From: Bacteroidota bacterium | GTDB lineage: Bacteria > Bacteroidota > Bacteroidia > Sphingobacteriales > Sphingobacteriaceae | NCBI GenBank assembly: GCA_023427985.1 | Contig: JAEYZM010000008.1 | Location: 201,749-265,748 of the forward strand | Direction of reading: 5' to 3' | DNA: 64,000 nt | Shown here: one piece after another, positions 31,174-40,400 of the stretch | Layout of the letters: each line of letters begins with the position of its first letter | Numbering within the stretch: the first letter of the stretch is position 1 | Translations under genes and position numbers: made by a program | The notes under the pieces: model-generated | Told to the model about the DNA's origin: nothing | The model's database searches: none | The model's input: only the letters and a program-made list of their open reading frames with translations

Positions 31174-32583
31174 ATGAAGATAGAGCAAATATATACGGGA
31201 TGTCTTGCCCAGGGCGCATATTATATTACAAGTGAAAAGGAGGCTATAATTATAGATCCATTGAGAGAGATTAAACCTTATTTAGAGAGAGCAGAAAAAG
31301 ATGGGGTTAGCATAAAGTATATTTTAGAAACACACTTTCATGCAGATTTTGTAAGTGGGCATTTAGATTTAGCAAAAGCAACGGGAGCTAAAATTGTTTA
31401 TGGTCCCAATGCAAATCCTAGCTTTGAAGCATATATTGCAAAGGATTCAGAAGTTTTAGAATTAGGCAAAATAAAAATCAAAGTGATACATACTCCTGGT
31501 CACACCATGGAAAGTACATGCTATCTATTATTCGATGAATCAGGGAAAGAGCACTCAATTTTTACAGGAGATACGCTATTTATAGGTGATGTGGGTAGGC
31601 CTGATTTAGCTCAGAAAGCAGCTCATATGACACAAGAAGAATTGGCCTCAACGTTATACAAATCTTTACGATCTAAAATCATGACGCTGCCAGAAAACGT
31701 TACGGTTTATCCAGCACATGGTGCAGGCTCGGCTTGTGGTAAAAATATGAGTAAAGAAACTGTTTCTACTATAGGAGAGCAATTGAAATACAATTATGCA
31801 TTACGTTCTGATATGACGGAAGAGGAGTTTGTAAAAGAGGTAACCGATGGATTGTTACCACCACCTGCATATTTTCCAATGAATGTAGCCATGAATAAAA
31901 ATGGCTATGATGCCATTCAAGAAGTAATGAATAGAGGATTAAAGGCATTAAGTCCTATTGAGTTTGAAACTGCTGCAAATGAATTGGATGTAATAATGTT
32001 AGATACTCGAAATGCCGATGTGTTCAGGAAGGGTTATGTACCTAATTCTATAAACATTGGATTAGACGGACAATTTGCACCATGGGTTGGGGCATTGATA
32101 CCCGATGTTAAACAAGAAATATTAATCATTACAGAACCGGGTAAAGAAGAAGAAACAGTAATGCGATTGGCAAGAGTTGGGTACGATTATGTTATTGGGT
32201 ATTTAGAGGGTGGTATAGAATCGTGGAAAAATGCAGGAAAGGAATTGGACACCATTCATAGAATTACTGCCGATGAATTTGAAGCTAATGTAAATTTAGA
32301 AAAAGATATAGTGATCGATGTACGTAAACCAGGAGAGTTTGAGTCGGAGCATTTAGAAAATGCTGTAAGTATTCCTTTGGATTTTATAAACGATCAATTA
32401 TCGAGCTTTCCTAAGGATAAACACTTCTATATGCATTGTGCAGGCGGATACAGAAGTATGATTGCTGCGTCTATATTAAAATCAAGGGGTTGGGATAATT
32501 TTACTGAAATAGCTGGGGGATTCAATGCTATAAGCAAAACAGCACTTGCTAAAACTAATTTTGTTTGTCAGTCTAAAAAATAA
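31174..32583 (+). CDS. MBL-fold persulfide dioxygenase fused to two rhodanese domains
   Basis: 469 residues. The N-terminal metallo-beta-lactamase domain has the metal motif THFHADF (H54, H56, D58), the downstream HTPGHT motif and FTGDTLFIGDVGRPDL, as in ETHE1-type persulfide dioxygenases. Two rhodanese-like domains follow. The first (about 265-360) lacks a cysteine at the expected active site (ITEPGKEEE). The second (about 370-465) has the active-site loop HCAGGYRS with C422. The predicted role is oxidation of glutathione or other low-molecular-weight persulfides to sulfite plus sulfane-sulfur transfer in sulfide detoxification. It is a single-gene unit with its own promoter and terminator. 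Confidence 0.88.
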   Translation: MKIEQIYTGCLAQGAYYITSEKEAIIIDPLREIKPYLERAEKDGVSIKYILETHFHADFVSGHLDLAKATGAKIVYGPNANPSFEAYIAKDSEVLELGKIKIKVIHTPGHTMESTCYLLFDESGKEHSIFTGDTLFIGDVGRPDLAQKAAHMTQEELASTLYKSLRSKIMTLPENVTVYPAHGAGSACGKNMSKETVSTIGEQLKYNYALRSDMTEEEFVKEVTDGLLPPPAYFPMNVAMNKNGYDAIQEVMNRGLKALSPIEFETAANELDVIMLDTRNADVFRKGYVPNSINIGLDGQFAPWVGALIPDVKQEILIITEPGKEEETVMRLARVGYDYVIGYLEGGIESWKNAGKELDTIHRITADEFEANVNLEKDIVIDVRKPGEFESEHLENAVSIPLDFINDQLSSFPKDKHFYMHCAGGYRSMIAASILKSRGWDNFTEIAGGFNAISKTALAKTNFVCQSKK

Positions 32584-32606
32584 ATAAAATTTCAATCGTA
32601 TTATTA

Positions 32607-32639
32607 AATAAGCTTGTATGATTACAAGCTTATTTTTTT
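32607..32639 (+). terminator. Intrinsic terminator between convergent genes
   Basis: AATAAGCTTGTA pairs with TACAAGCTTATT around the loop TGAT, followed by T5. The stop codon of the opposing thioredoxin gene lies inside the hairpin. Confidence 0.85.
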
Positions 32640-33106
32640 ATAGTTGATTTTCTATTCCAAAGCACTAAGAATCTACTTACCTTTTCTTCAGAGTAACCTT
32701 GCCCCTCTTCTAAATATCCAGAATCTTGAATATGTAACAGCTCTGCATCTTCGTTCAATACCAAAAATACTGGATAACCGAATCGACCCGCGTTGTTATA
32801 TTTATTAAAGAATTTTTCGTTTTTATTCTCTTTGCTATAATTCACATGAATTACTACATAATCTGCTTTTAGTATAGAATCAATTGTTTGGTTTTCATTA
32901 CTAAACTTATGAAAATACCTACACCATTTACACCAGTTTCCTCCTGCTTGAATAAATATATTTTTAGATTCAGCTTTAGCTTGTACTTGTGCTTTTGCAA
33001 TTTGTTCAAAAGGGTCGATATTAATATCGTATATGTTAAATGGTTTATCTTGTGCAATTGAATTTGTTGCAAAAAATAATGTGATAATAAAAAATAATCG
33101 TTTCAT
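32630..33106 (-). CDS. Secreted/periplasmic thioredoxin-fold protein
   Basis: 158 residues. Signal peptide MKRLFFIITLFFATNSIAQ, then a thioredoxin-like fold with the redox motif WCKWC (C59, C62) after FIQAGGN, and a cis-Pro-type segment FGYPVFLVL. It resembles the Thioredoxin_7/DUF255-like group. It is probably a periplasmic thiol-disulfide oxidoreductase, partner unknown. It is the last gene of the rarA-ATP-grasp-thioredoxin operon, one base after the previous stop codon. Confidence 0.85.
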   Translation of the reverse strand: MKRLFFIITLFFATNSIAQDKPFNIYDINIDPFEQIAKAQVQAKAESKNIFIQAGGNWCKWCRYFHKFSNENQTIDSILKADYVVIHVNYSKENKNEKFFNKYNNAGRFGYPVFLVLNEDAELLHIQDSGYLEEGQGYSEEKVSRFLVLWNRKSTIKK

Positions 33107-33107
33107 A

Positions 33108-33983
33108 TTAAGTAGTTAATTCTTTAAATGCCTGATAATAATTATTCAATGAATTGTTGTTTGTAAAGAAAAATAGATAAGGTTCAATAAGTTCAAGTTC
33201 CATTAATTCGAATCCACTATTTGTCCAGACCCCATCCACTCTAGCATACAAACAATTCTTGGCAAACTTATCAATGTATGCGTAAGATTGCTCCAACATT
33301 TCTTTGTTGAATTTTGGTGTATTGATGCTTCCTCCAAAAAAATGTTGAATTCTAAATTCATTTTCTTTACCTGTTTTTAAAACATGATGAGAAAACTTAC
33401 CATTAAAATAAATAAAAGACCACTCCCCTTCGGTAAGAATTTCACTTTTAAAAGGCTGTATCAAATAAGAGTCATGCTTTAACCAATAATTTATTTGATT
33501 TACATCATCTTGATTGTAATTTTTTTGAACTCTAACAGTATTCATCGCCCCACCCGAAACACAAGGCTTTACAACTATTTCAGAACAATTGAATTTTTCA
33601 AATGCTGTATCTAAGTTTATTTCGGTGTTTTTTTCGAAAATGATTGTAGGTACAATTTTTAAACCTGCTTTTTCTACATCTAATAAGTAATGCTTGTCGG
33701 CATTCCAAAGAATTGTTTCCGGTGCATTTAAACATTTAATATTATTATCCTTTAGAAATTTCAACCAATTTTTAAATGCATCTATTTTTTCAATAAAATA
33801 ATCCCAGGTTGATTTGATTACAACCACATCGTATGCTTTCCAGTCTACATTGGGATCATCCCAAACTTTAACATCAACAATGTGTTTGTTGTTTTCAAAT
33901 AGCTCTACTAACATGACATCTTCATCTGGTACCACTGCTTTGTACCTGCCAGTATTTATATAGCTTGCAATTGCGATTTTCAT
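33108..33983 (-). CDS. ATP-grasp domain protein
   Basis: 291 residues. The N-terminal half has a pre-ATP-grasp-like fold with VVIKSTWDYF. The central and C-terminal parts look like a RimK/glutathione-synthetase-type ATP-grasp: VVKPCVSGGAMNTVRV as the nucleotide-binding loop, LIQPFKSEILTEGEWSFIYFNGKFSH, and a C-terminal ARVDGVW..ELMELELIEP carrying metal-binding Glu/Asp. Such enzymes ligate a carboxylate to an amine or thiol. The substrate is unknown. The start overlaps the rarA stop by one base. Confidence 0.82.
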   Translation of the reverse strand: MKIAIASYINTGRYKAVVPDEDVMLVELFENNKHIVDVKVWDDPNVDWKAYDVVVIKSTWDYFIEKIDAFKNWLKFLKDNNIKCLNAPETILWNADKHYLLDVEKAGLKIVPTIIFEKNTEINLDTAFEKFNCSEIVVKPCVSGGAMNTVRVQKNYNQDDVNQINYWLKHDSYLIQPFKSEILTEGEWSFIYFNGKFSHHVLKTGKENEFRIQHFFGGSINTPKFNKEMLEQSYAYIDKFAKNCLYARVDGVWTNSGFELMELELIEPYLFFFTNNNSLNNYYQAFKELTT

Positions 33984-35254
33984 TAATAGTTGTATTTATC
34001 TTTCCAGAGGTTTTTTAAGTATTTTCTCAATTCGTTTTCTCGTAAATTATTACCTGGTTCATAAAATTTTGTACCACTAATTTCTTTGGGCAAATATTCT
34101 TGTTCCTTAAAATTACCATCGTAAGCATGAGCGTATAAATAATCTTTACCGTATCCAATATCTTTCATGAGCTTTGTAGGAGCGTTTCTTATATGTAAAG
34201 GAACGGGCAAATCGCCAGTTTGTTTCACGGTAGCTATAGCATTATCTATTCCTTCATATGAAGCATTACTTTTTGCCGATGATGCAAGATAAGTAACGCA
34301 TTGTGCTAAAATGATTCTACCTTCTGGCATACCAATTAGGTTAACAGCTTGAAAACAATTATTAGCCAATAACAATGCATTTGGATTTGCATTCCCAATG
34401 TCTTCAGAAGCAAGAATTACCAAACGTCGAGCAATGAATAAAGGGTCTTCTCCACCTTCAATCATACGGGCTAACCAATACAAGCCAGCATTAGGATCCG
34501 AGCCTCTAATAGATTTTATAAAGGCGGATATTATATCGTAATGTTGTTCGCCAGATTTATCATACATCGCCAGATTTTGTTGAACAACATTTAATACATA
34601 ATCATTTGTTATAATACATTCGTTACTTTCAAAGGATTGAATAACTAGTTCGAATACATTTAATAATTTTCTACCATCGCCCCCAGAAATTCTTAGTAAT
34701 GCTTCATATTCCTCAATTTTTATTGATTTAGATTTTAACCAATCATCTTTTTGAATGGCTTGTTGAATCATTTTTATAAGATCATCTTTTTCAAGCGATT
34801 TAAGAATATATACTTGACACCTTGATAGCAGTGCAGAGATCACTTCAAATGATGGGTTTTCGGTTGTTGCTCCAATCAATGTTACTATACCTTTTTCAAC
34901 GGCACCTAATAGAGAGTCTTGTTGCGATTTACTAAATCGATGAATCTCATCTATAAATAAAATTGGATTCTGAGAGGCAAAAAATGAATGTGATTTTGCT
35001 TTATCGATTACCTCTCTGATATCTTTCACTCCAGAATTTATAGCACTTAATGAATAAAATGGCCTATTTAATTGTTGAGAAATGATATTGGCTAATGTAG
35101 TTTTACCTACACCCGGAGGGCCCCAGAAAATCATGGAAGGTATTACTCCTGTTTCTATAGCTTTTCTTAAGACCGCGTTTTTTCCAACAATATGATCTTG
35201 TCCAATATAGTCGTCTAGTGAATGGGGTCTTAATCGTTCTGCTAATGGAATCAT
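33983..35254 (-). CDS. rarA: Replication-associated recombination protein A (RarA/MgsA)
   Basis: 423 residues, family-typical. AAA+ ATPase with Walker A GPPGVGKTT (residues 45-53), Walker B ILFIDE (98-103) followed by IHRF, a sensor segment GATTENPSFE, and an arginine-finger region ALLSRCQVY. The C-terminal half holds the tetramerisation and MgsA domains (GSDPNAGLYWLARMIEGGEDP). It acts at stalled replication forks, interacting with SSB and the clamp-loader pathway. It is the first gene of a three-gene operon. Confidence 0.95.
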   Translation of the reverse strand: MIPLAERLRPHSLDDYIGQDHIVGKNAVLRKAIETGVIPSMIFWGPPGVGKTTLANIISQQLNRPFYSLSAINSGVKDIREVIDKAKSHSFFASQNPILFIDEIHRFSKSQQDSLLGAVEKGIVTLIGATTENPSFEVISALLSRCQVYILKSLEKDDLIKMIQQAIQKDDWLKSKSIKIEEYEALLRISGGDGRKLLNVFELVIQSFESNECIITNDYVLNVVQQNLAMYDKSGEQHYDIISAFIKSIRGSDPNAGLYWLARMIEGGEDPLFIARRLVILASEDIGNANPNALLLANNCFQAVNLIGMPEGRIILAQCVTYLASSAKSNASYEGIDNAIATVKQTGDLPVPLHIRNAPTKLMKDIGYGKDYLYAHAYDGNFKEQEYLPKEISGTKFYEPGNNLRENELRKYLKNLWKDKYNY

Positions 35255-35288
35255 TTTTTATATATTGATAAATTAATTACACTTGTAC

Positions 35289-36497
35289 ATGAAGAAATTT
35301 GTAAACATCTTAAAACTTTTCGCAAGTATTAATATTGTTTTTACTATCATATTATTGATATTCACGTATCCCAATTTTAATCTTGATACTTTTAATAAAG
35401 CTTTATGTAGCTTTGATTGCGATTGGTATGTAAATATAAGCAGACTTGGTTATACTTTTAAAGAAACTGAGCAAAGTAATACTGCATTTTTCCCTTTATT
35501 TCCCTTACTATTAAATTTTTTTTCTAACAATTTAGTTCTTGCCTCGATTTTTAATCAAATAATTTTTGCCATAAGTTTTGTTTTTATTTCAGATGCGTTT
35601 AAAATTAATTCTAAAAAAAAATTGGTCTATTTGAGTACAGGATTGGTATTGTTTTTTATGATACCATATAGTGAGAGTTTGTTTTTTTTAGGATCGAGTT
35701 TATTATTATATGGCTTACATAATAAAAAAATAACTCCATTAATACTTGGAATATTTATAGCATGTTTTTCTAGATCTGCTTCATTAGTTTTTAGCATCGC
35801 ATTTATATTATTGATTATTGAGTCGGTTTATAATCAAAGAAAAGAACTTATCAAGATTTATGCTTTATCTTTTCTTGTAGTTATGATTAGCACATTTACA
35901 GTGTTATATATACACTACTTACAAACAAATGATTTCTATTCATATTTCAAAGCTCAAGAAGGTTGGGAACATAAATTATCTATACCTCAACTACCCTTTC
36001 ATTCATGGGGTTGGCAATCGATGATAACTGACATGACTGCATTAATAATAGGTATCGTATCTGTAATACTTGTTGTTCAGAAATTCATCTCACATTATTA
36101 TAAGTCCATTTCATATGATGGAGTTTATTTATTCTCTTTATTATACCTTTCGGGAATTACATTCTCAATTATTTTATTTCAAGGAGGAGATTTACATAGT
36201 ATAAATAGATATATATTCTCATCGGCTTTCTTTTTAATCTTTATCAACAACACAAGCAATTTTAAGCCACAAAAATTTTACTTTTTTCCTAGTATAGTCG
36301 CATTAAGTTTGATTTTTATAAACAGATTTGAATATATAGAACATTATATATTCTATATACTATTGGTGTTTATTTATTTGAAAACAATTTTTTCTACAGA
36401 GAAACTTGACAAATGGCAGTACATCGGCATAAGCCTATTGTTTTTATTTCAAGTAAGTTTAATTCTTAATTATTTTAATAAGAATTGGGTTGGTTAA
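35289..36497 (+). CDS. Multi-pass membrane glycosyltransferase, PIG-V-like (GT-C)
   Basis: About 402 residues from ATG 35289; an in-frame TTG two codons earlier is less likely. There are roughly ten hydrophobic segments. The first extracytoplasmic loop contains FDCDWYVNISRLGYTF and then AFFPLFPLLL, matching the acidic-loop plus FFPLYP signature of PIG-V-like mannosyltransferases. It probably transfers a sugar from a polyprenyl-phosphate donor to a glycan or lipid. Donor and acceptor are unknown. The 3' end overlaps the convergent methyltransferase by 4 nt. A generic GT39/GT87-like enzyme is the alternative. Confidence 0.7.
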   Translation: MKKFVNILKLFASINIVFTIILLIFTYPNFNLDTFNKALCSFDCDWYVNISRLGYTFKETEQSNTAFFPLFPLLLNFFSNNLVLASIFNQIIFAISFVFISDAFKINSKKKLVYLSTGLVLFFMIPYSESLFFLGSSLLLYGLHNKKITPLILGIFIACFSRSASLVFSIAFILLIIESVYNQRKELIKIYALSFLVVMISTFTVLYIHYLQTNDFYSYFKAQEGWEHKLSIPQLPFHSWGWQSMITDMTALIIGIVSVILVVQKFISHYYKSISYDGVYLFSLLYLSGITFSIILFQGGDLHSINRYIFSSAFFLIFINNTSNFKPQKFYFFPSIVALSLIFINRFEYIEHYIFYILLVFIYLKTIFSTEKLDKWQYIGISLLFLFQVSLILNYFNKNWVG

Positions 36498-37204
36498 TTT
36501 TGCGCGTAAATTATAAACACTGTAGGTAGTTTATGTAATTCTGGTTTGTGATTTTTCCAATCGGCAATGCTTCTTGTTTTAATGATTTGATCTTTTGTGT
36601 TGATGTTACAAGCTATGCAAAGTTGTGTGTTGGGTTTACATGATTTAATTATATCATCGAATAAATGATTGTTTCTGAAAGGGGTTTCAATAAAAATTTG
36701 GGTTTGACGGAATCGGGCCGACTGAGCTTCAAGGTCTTTGATGCGTTTGATTCTATCTGTTTTATCTATGGGTATATATCCATGAAAACAAAATTGCTGA
36801 CCGTTAAAACCTGACGACATTAATGCCAACAAAATAGAGCTTGGTCCAATCAGTGGATGTACTAGAATGTTTCGCTTGTGAGCTTCTGCTACAATTTCGG
36901 CACCAGGATCTGCAACACCTGGGCAACCGGCTTCCGACATTAGTCCAACCGCATCTGCTTCTTTAAAAAAATTAAAGTAATGAGAGATGGGTAGTTTGTC
37001 ACGTTTGTTGTATACAATAATATTTAAATCTTTTTGTGGTGTAATAATGCCATATTTTTTTAGAAATGCTCTGGCAGTTTTCTCGTTTTCTACAATGAAG
37101 TGTTTTAGTTCTCGAACTAATGCAATGGCATCGTTTGGAATATTGGCTTCGATTGAACTTTCCTCATCGAGTGGTACAGGTATTAGATAGAGCGATTTTT
37201 GCAT
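36494..37204 (-). CDS. RsmI-like SAM-dependent methyltransferase (tetrapyrrole methylase fold)
   Basis: 236 residues from the ATG at 37204 (MQKSLYLIPVPLDE); a start five codons earlier (37219) is also open. Motifs: LYLIPVPL at the N-terminus, GLMSEAGCPGVADPGAE (the SAM-binding GxPxxxDPG-like loop), VHPLIGPSSILLALMSSGFNGQQFCFHGY, and ETPFRN. This is the RsmI family, which 2'-O-methylates C1402 of 16S rRNA. The protein is shorter than canonical RsmI (about 280) and belongs to a divergent Bacteroidota group, so the precise target is uncertain. Confidence 0.82.
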   Translation of the reverse strand: MQKSLYLIPVPLDEESSIEANIPNDAIALVRELKHFIVENEKTARAFLKKYGIITPQKDLNIIVYNKRDKLPISHYFNFFKEADAVGLMSEAGCPGVADPGAEIVAEAHKRNILVHPLIGPSSILLALMSSGFNGQQFCFHGYIPIDKTDRIKRIKDLEAQSARFRQTQIFIETPFRNNHLFDDIIKSCKPNTQLCIACNINTKDQIIKTRSIADWKNHKPELHKLPTVFIIYAQN

Positions 37205-37304
37205 GTTCAAATTTAACATTATCTATGGATAAAAACATCGGCAAGAAATATATACTATTTTAAAAATGAAATACGTTTATTAAATTAGTGTAAATGATAA
37301 AAAT

Positions 37305-38021
37305 ATGGACTCATTAAGCAACAATTGGTTTATTGAGGGTCGAATTGATTTTGAAATTAAGAAGTACACCCTCCTTTCGTACTTGCAGCATATCAACAAA
37401 CAGTTTCATACCAATAAACTATATCCAGAGTTGGCCGATTTGGTATTTCATTATAACAATTTGGTTTCTTTCAAACAGAACAAAGAAGTTATATACAAAC
37501 AATTTCCTGCACGGATATCGAAAGCAAATTTAGATGAGATAAAAATTATTTATCAGAAAATTGTAGAGGATGATGAGATGATGAAAGAAATTCAGGAAAT
37601 CATTACGTATGCAATTGATGAAATGGATGAGTCTTTGCAAGAAGGTAAAGAACTATACGATTTTGTTGAAAAGAATTTGACGGTTTTTCCTATTGGTTTG
37701 GTTCCATTGTACCCGTATGCTGGATATATGTTTATCATAGACCCAGAAGCTAGAGATACGAAAGTGTTTGAATATAATATTACTATTTTCGAAAATCAGA
37801 GAGAGAAATACAGGGGTATAAACACGACCTTTATTGATAGTTTTGAAAGAAATTTTGTAAATACATTTGAAAATATCAAAGCAGAATTAATTAGAAACAA
37901 AAAAGACTTGCCTAATCCTGCTGTATATGGAATTGAAACAAGTCTTAGTTTTCCTTTAAATCAAACTTTATTACCTATCGCAAAAAAAAGTTTGGTTAAA
38001 TATTTAGCAAATGTTGCTTAA
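37305..38021 (+). CDS. Conserved hypothetical protein
   Basis: 238 residues, soluble, no signal peptide and no membrane segment. The N-terminal half is helical and charged (YLQHINKQF, EVIYKQFPARI). The C-terminal half has LVPLYPYAGYMFIIDPEARDTKVFEYNITIFEN, which looks like a beta-sheet unit. I do not recognise the family and assign no function. It stands alone, divergent from the RsmI-like gene and convergent with the aminotransferase 6 nt away. Confidence 0.75.
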   Translation: MDSLSNNWFIEGRIDFEIKKYTLLSYLQHINKQFHTNKLYPELADLVFHYNNLVSFKQNKEVIYKQFPARISKANLDEIKIIYQKIVEDDEMMKEIQEIITYAIDEMDESLQEGKELYDFVEKNLTVFPIGLVPLYPYAGYMFIIDPEARDTKVFEYNITIFENQREKYRGINTTFIDSFERNFVNTFENIKAELIRNKKDLPNPAVYGIETSLSFPLNQTLLPIAKKSLVKYLANVA

Positions 38022-38027
38022 TGGAAA

Positions 38028-39281
38028 TTATTTTAAATGATCGATTGCTTTTTTAAGTCGTTCAAAAGATTCAAGAATAGTTTCTTTGTCGGCAGCACCA
38101 ACAGAAAGTCTATACCAATCTGAATTTGCTGAGGCACCAAATGCAGTAAAGGGTACCATTGCAAGTTGAGCTGCGTTTAATATATAAGAAGTCACATCCA
38201 TACTACTTGAAATCGTTTTACCATCTGGTGTAATTTTATTTTTAATGGCTACTTTAACCGTTAAATAAATTGCACCCATTGGTTCTATGGAATCAACTGG
38301 GTAGTTATCTGCTTTTAAAACTTGGAAGCCATCGTGTAAAGCATCGAGGCTTTCTTTTATTTTATTTTTAAAAGGAGTCATGAACGCATCTATTGCATCT
38401 TTTCTTTTCAAAAAATTTGCAGTAGCAATTTGTTCAGCTTTGGGAGACCAAGCGCCTACGTGACCCAAAATGGCCTTCATTTTATCGATAATTTTTAATG
38501 GTCCAAAAGCCCATCCTACCCTTACACCAGTTGCAGCTAGAGATTTAGAAATACCATCGATATAAATGGTAACATCTCTAAGCTCTTGTTTAATAGTTAC
38601 TGGGTCATGATGAGTGTTTGATCCAAAAGTCAATGTCCAATACACTTGATCGTAAAGAATGTATAAAGGTTTCTCACCTGCTTTTCTCGATTTATTTTCT
38701 TCAATAACCAGATTGCAAATTTCTTCCAAATCTTTTTTAGAGAACATTGTCCCAGTGGGATTTAATGGGCTACATAAAGATAGTAATGTTGCACCTTTTA
38801 AATGAGGTTCAATTTCTTTTGCAGTAGGCATAAAATTGTTTTCTACACTGGTTTCCACCATCACAGCTTCTGCACCTGAAAGATGACAGTAATGGTTGTT
38901 GTTCCAAGACGGTACTGGAAATACTACTTTGTCGCCCGGATCTAATAAGGTAAGGTAAGTTGCATATATTAATGGACGAGAGCCCCCTGCAACTAATATT
39001 TCATCGGTTGAATAATTTAATTTTCCATATTGATGTAGAAATTCAGAAACACTTTGGCGTAAAATCATTTCACCATTTGCAGGTGGATAATTGGTAAATC
39101 CCTTTTTATATGCAGCTACAATTTCTTCTTCTAATTCTTTGGGAATAGGATAATGTTTGGGGTCAAAATCGCCAATTGTAAGGTTGCAAATTTTTGAACC
39201 CTTACGAATCATTTCATTGACCTCATTACCAATTTTTATTATCTCTGAACCAATCAGAGTACTTGCCATTCTCGATACCAT
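38028..39281 (-). CDS. PLP-dependent aminotransferase, class I/II (aspartate aminotransferase-like)
   Basis: 417 residues, fold type I. PLP-binding features: SPLNPTGTMFS (Asn-Pro motif), ILYDQVYW (Asp pairing with the pyridine nitrogen), and the Schiff-base lysine K246 in IDGISKSLAATGVRVGW with the downstream Arg. The N-terminus has LTIGDFDP, like the LSxGxPDF of AspC-type enzymes. The substrate is probably an amino acid/2-oxo acid pair; family members act on aspartate or aromatic amino acids. It is a single-gene unit. An M5 start is possible. Confidence 0.88.
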   Translation of the reverse strand: MVSRMASTLIGSEIIKIGNEVNEMIRKGSKICNLTIGDFDPKHYPIPKELEEEIVAAYKKGFTNYPPANGEMILRQSVSEFLHQYGKLNYSTDEILVAGGSRPLIYATYLTLLDPGDKVVFPVPSWNNNHYCHLSGAEAVMVETSVENNFMPTAKEIEPHLKGATLLSLCSPLNPTGTMFSKKDLEEICNLVIEENKSRKAGEKPLYILYDQVYWTLTFGSNTHHDPVTIKQELRDVTIYIDGISKSLAATGVRVGWAFGPLKIIDKMKAILGHVGAWSPKAEQIATANFLKRKDAIDAFMTPFKNKIKESLDALHDGFQVLKADNYPVDSIEPMGAIYLTVKVAIKNKITPDGKTISSSMDVTSYILNAAQLAMVPFTAFGASANSDWYRLSVGAADKETILESFERLKKAIDHLK

Positions 39282-39320
39282 GCCTTAAATATAAGGAAAG
39301 AGAACAATTTTATAAAACGA

Positions 39321-40319
39321 TTACATGAAAATTCTAAAGGCCCAATGATGTTTGGGTGCTTTTTGTTGCTCTTGAATGTATATCTTAAGTTTAGAAATCC
39401 ATATATACACCAATTTTTTATAAGCTAAATAAAATTGTAAAATAATATTTTGTTTGAAAATGTTACTAAAGGATTTACGATCTAGTGTGAAATTTATTTT
39501 ACCATTTTGTGGATGTAATATAAATTTAATACCCAATCTTGTTTTATTCGAAAGCCCATCAATCAAGCGAAAAGTATGCGTTGCACGTTCATCGAACCCA
39601 ATATTACTTATCATATTTTGGGTTGGTACAATAGACTTTAGATTGTATTTCCACATACAATACAACCACTGATAATCCCAAGTGTCGATTTTATTGAAGT
39701 ATGTCTTCAAAATACGTTCTTTCCAATAAATATTTTCTCTAATACTTAAATGATTTTGTACTGGAAGTTTGTTTGTAAGTAATGGTTGAATTTCTTCAAT
39801 GTTACTTGAATATAATTTCCAAGCTCTTCTCCATGTTGCCCAGCCCCATACATATGAATAATTACTAAAATAATAGCTTTCAGCTGGATTATAAATATCA
39901 ACAAAGTTTGATCCTGATATATGCCCAACGCTTAAATCGTCTTCATAATATTTTAATAATTCATCGCAATAATTAAAAAAAGTTGGATCAGGTAAACAAT
40001 CGTCTTCGAGAATAATTCCTTTATCTTCGTGTTCGAAAAACCAAGTGATTGCTTCAGACACGGCTTTTTTACAACCCAAATTTTTAGTACGAAAAAGTGT
40101 TTTTACCTCACATTCCCAGTCAACCATTTTGATGATATCTTTACACTGATTTACTAGCTCAATATCAATATCGTTCTTCGGTCCATCGATTGCAAAATAT
40201 AATTTTGAAGGCTTAGCCTTTTTAATACTTTCAAACACATTTAAGGCCAAATCAGGTCTGTTATACATCAATAATAATACTGGTGTATCAATTGATGAAT
40301 TATTATAAGTTATAGCCAT
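39321..40319 (-). CDS. GT2-like glycosyltransferase (GT-A fold)
   Basis: 332 residues from the ATG at 40319 (MAITYNNSSIDTPVLLLMYNRPD). An upstream in-frame TTG at 40355 gives an unlikely N-terminus. The fold shows LLLMYNRPDLALNVF, then NLGCKKAVSEAITWFFEHEDKGIILEDDCLPDPTFF, with EDD as the metal-binding DxD-like motif. It matches nucleotide-sugar transferases that act on surface polysaccharides. It lies just downstream of the histidine kinase gene, separated by an 11-bp-period direct repeat, so it may belong to that regulon. Confidence 0.83.
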   Translation of the reverse strand: MAITYNNSSIDTPVLLLMYNRPDLALNVFESIKKAKPSKLYFAIDGPKNDIDIELVNQCKDIIKMVDWECEVKTLFRTKNLGCKKAVSEAITWFFEHEDKGIILEDDCLPDPTFFNYCDELLKYYEDDLSVGHISGSNFVDIYNPAESYYFSNYSYVWGWATWRRAWKLYSSNIEEIQPLLTNKLPVQNHLSIRENIYWKERILKTYFNKIDTWDYQWLYCMWKYNLKSIVPTQNMISNIGFDERATHTFRLIDGLSNKTRLGIKFILHPQNGKINFTLDRKSFSNIFKQNIILQFYLAYKKLVYIWISKLKIYIQEQQKAPKHHWAFRIFM

Positions 40320-40378
40320 ACTATTTACATTAAGTAAAGTAAATATTACAAGCAATGATTAACCTGAACTTAAAGGGA

Positions 40379-40400
40379 GATTAAAATCTGATTAAAATTT
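40379..40400. repeat. Two-copy 11-bp direct repeat, putative response-regulator site
   Basis: GATTAAAATCT followed directly by GATTAAAATTT. The period of 11 bp is one helical turn, as expected for OmpR/PhoB-type tandem sites. It overlaps the histidine kinase stop codon and lies 60 bp upstream of the glycosyltransferase ATG. A near copy is at 42487-42508. Confidence 0.45.

Noticed and set aside
40320..40355. TTG start for the GT2-like gene
   Set aside because: It adds 12 residues without family support; the ATG at 40319 precedes the conserved strand.
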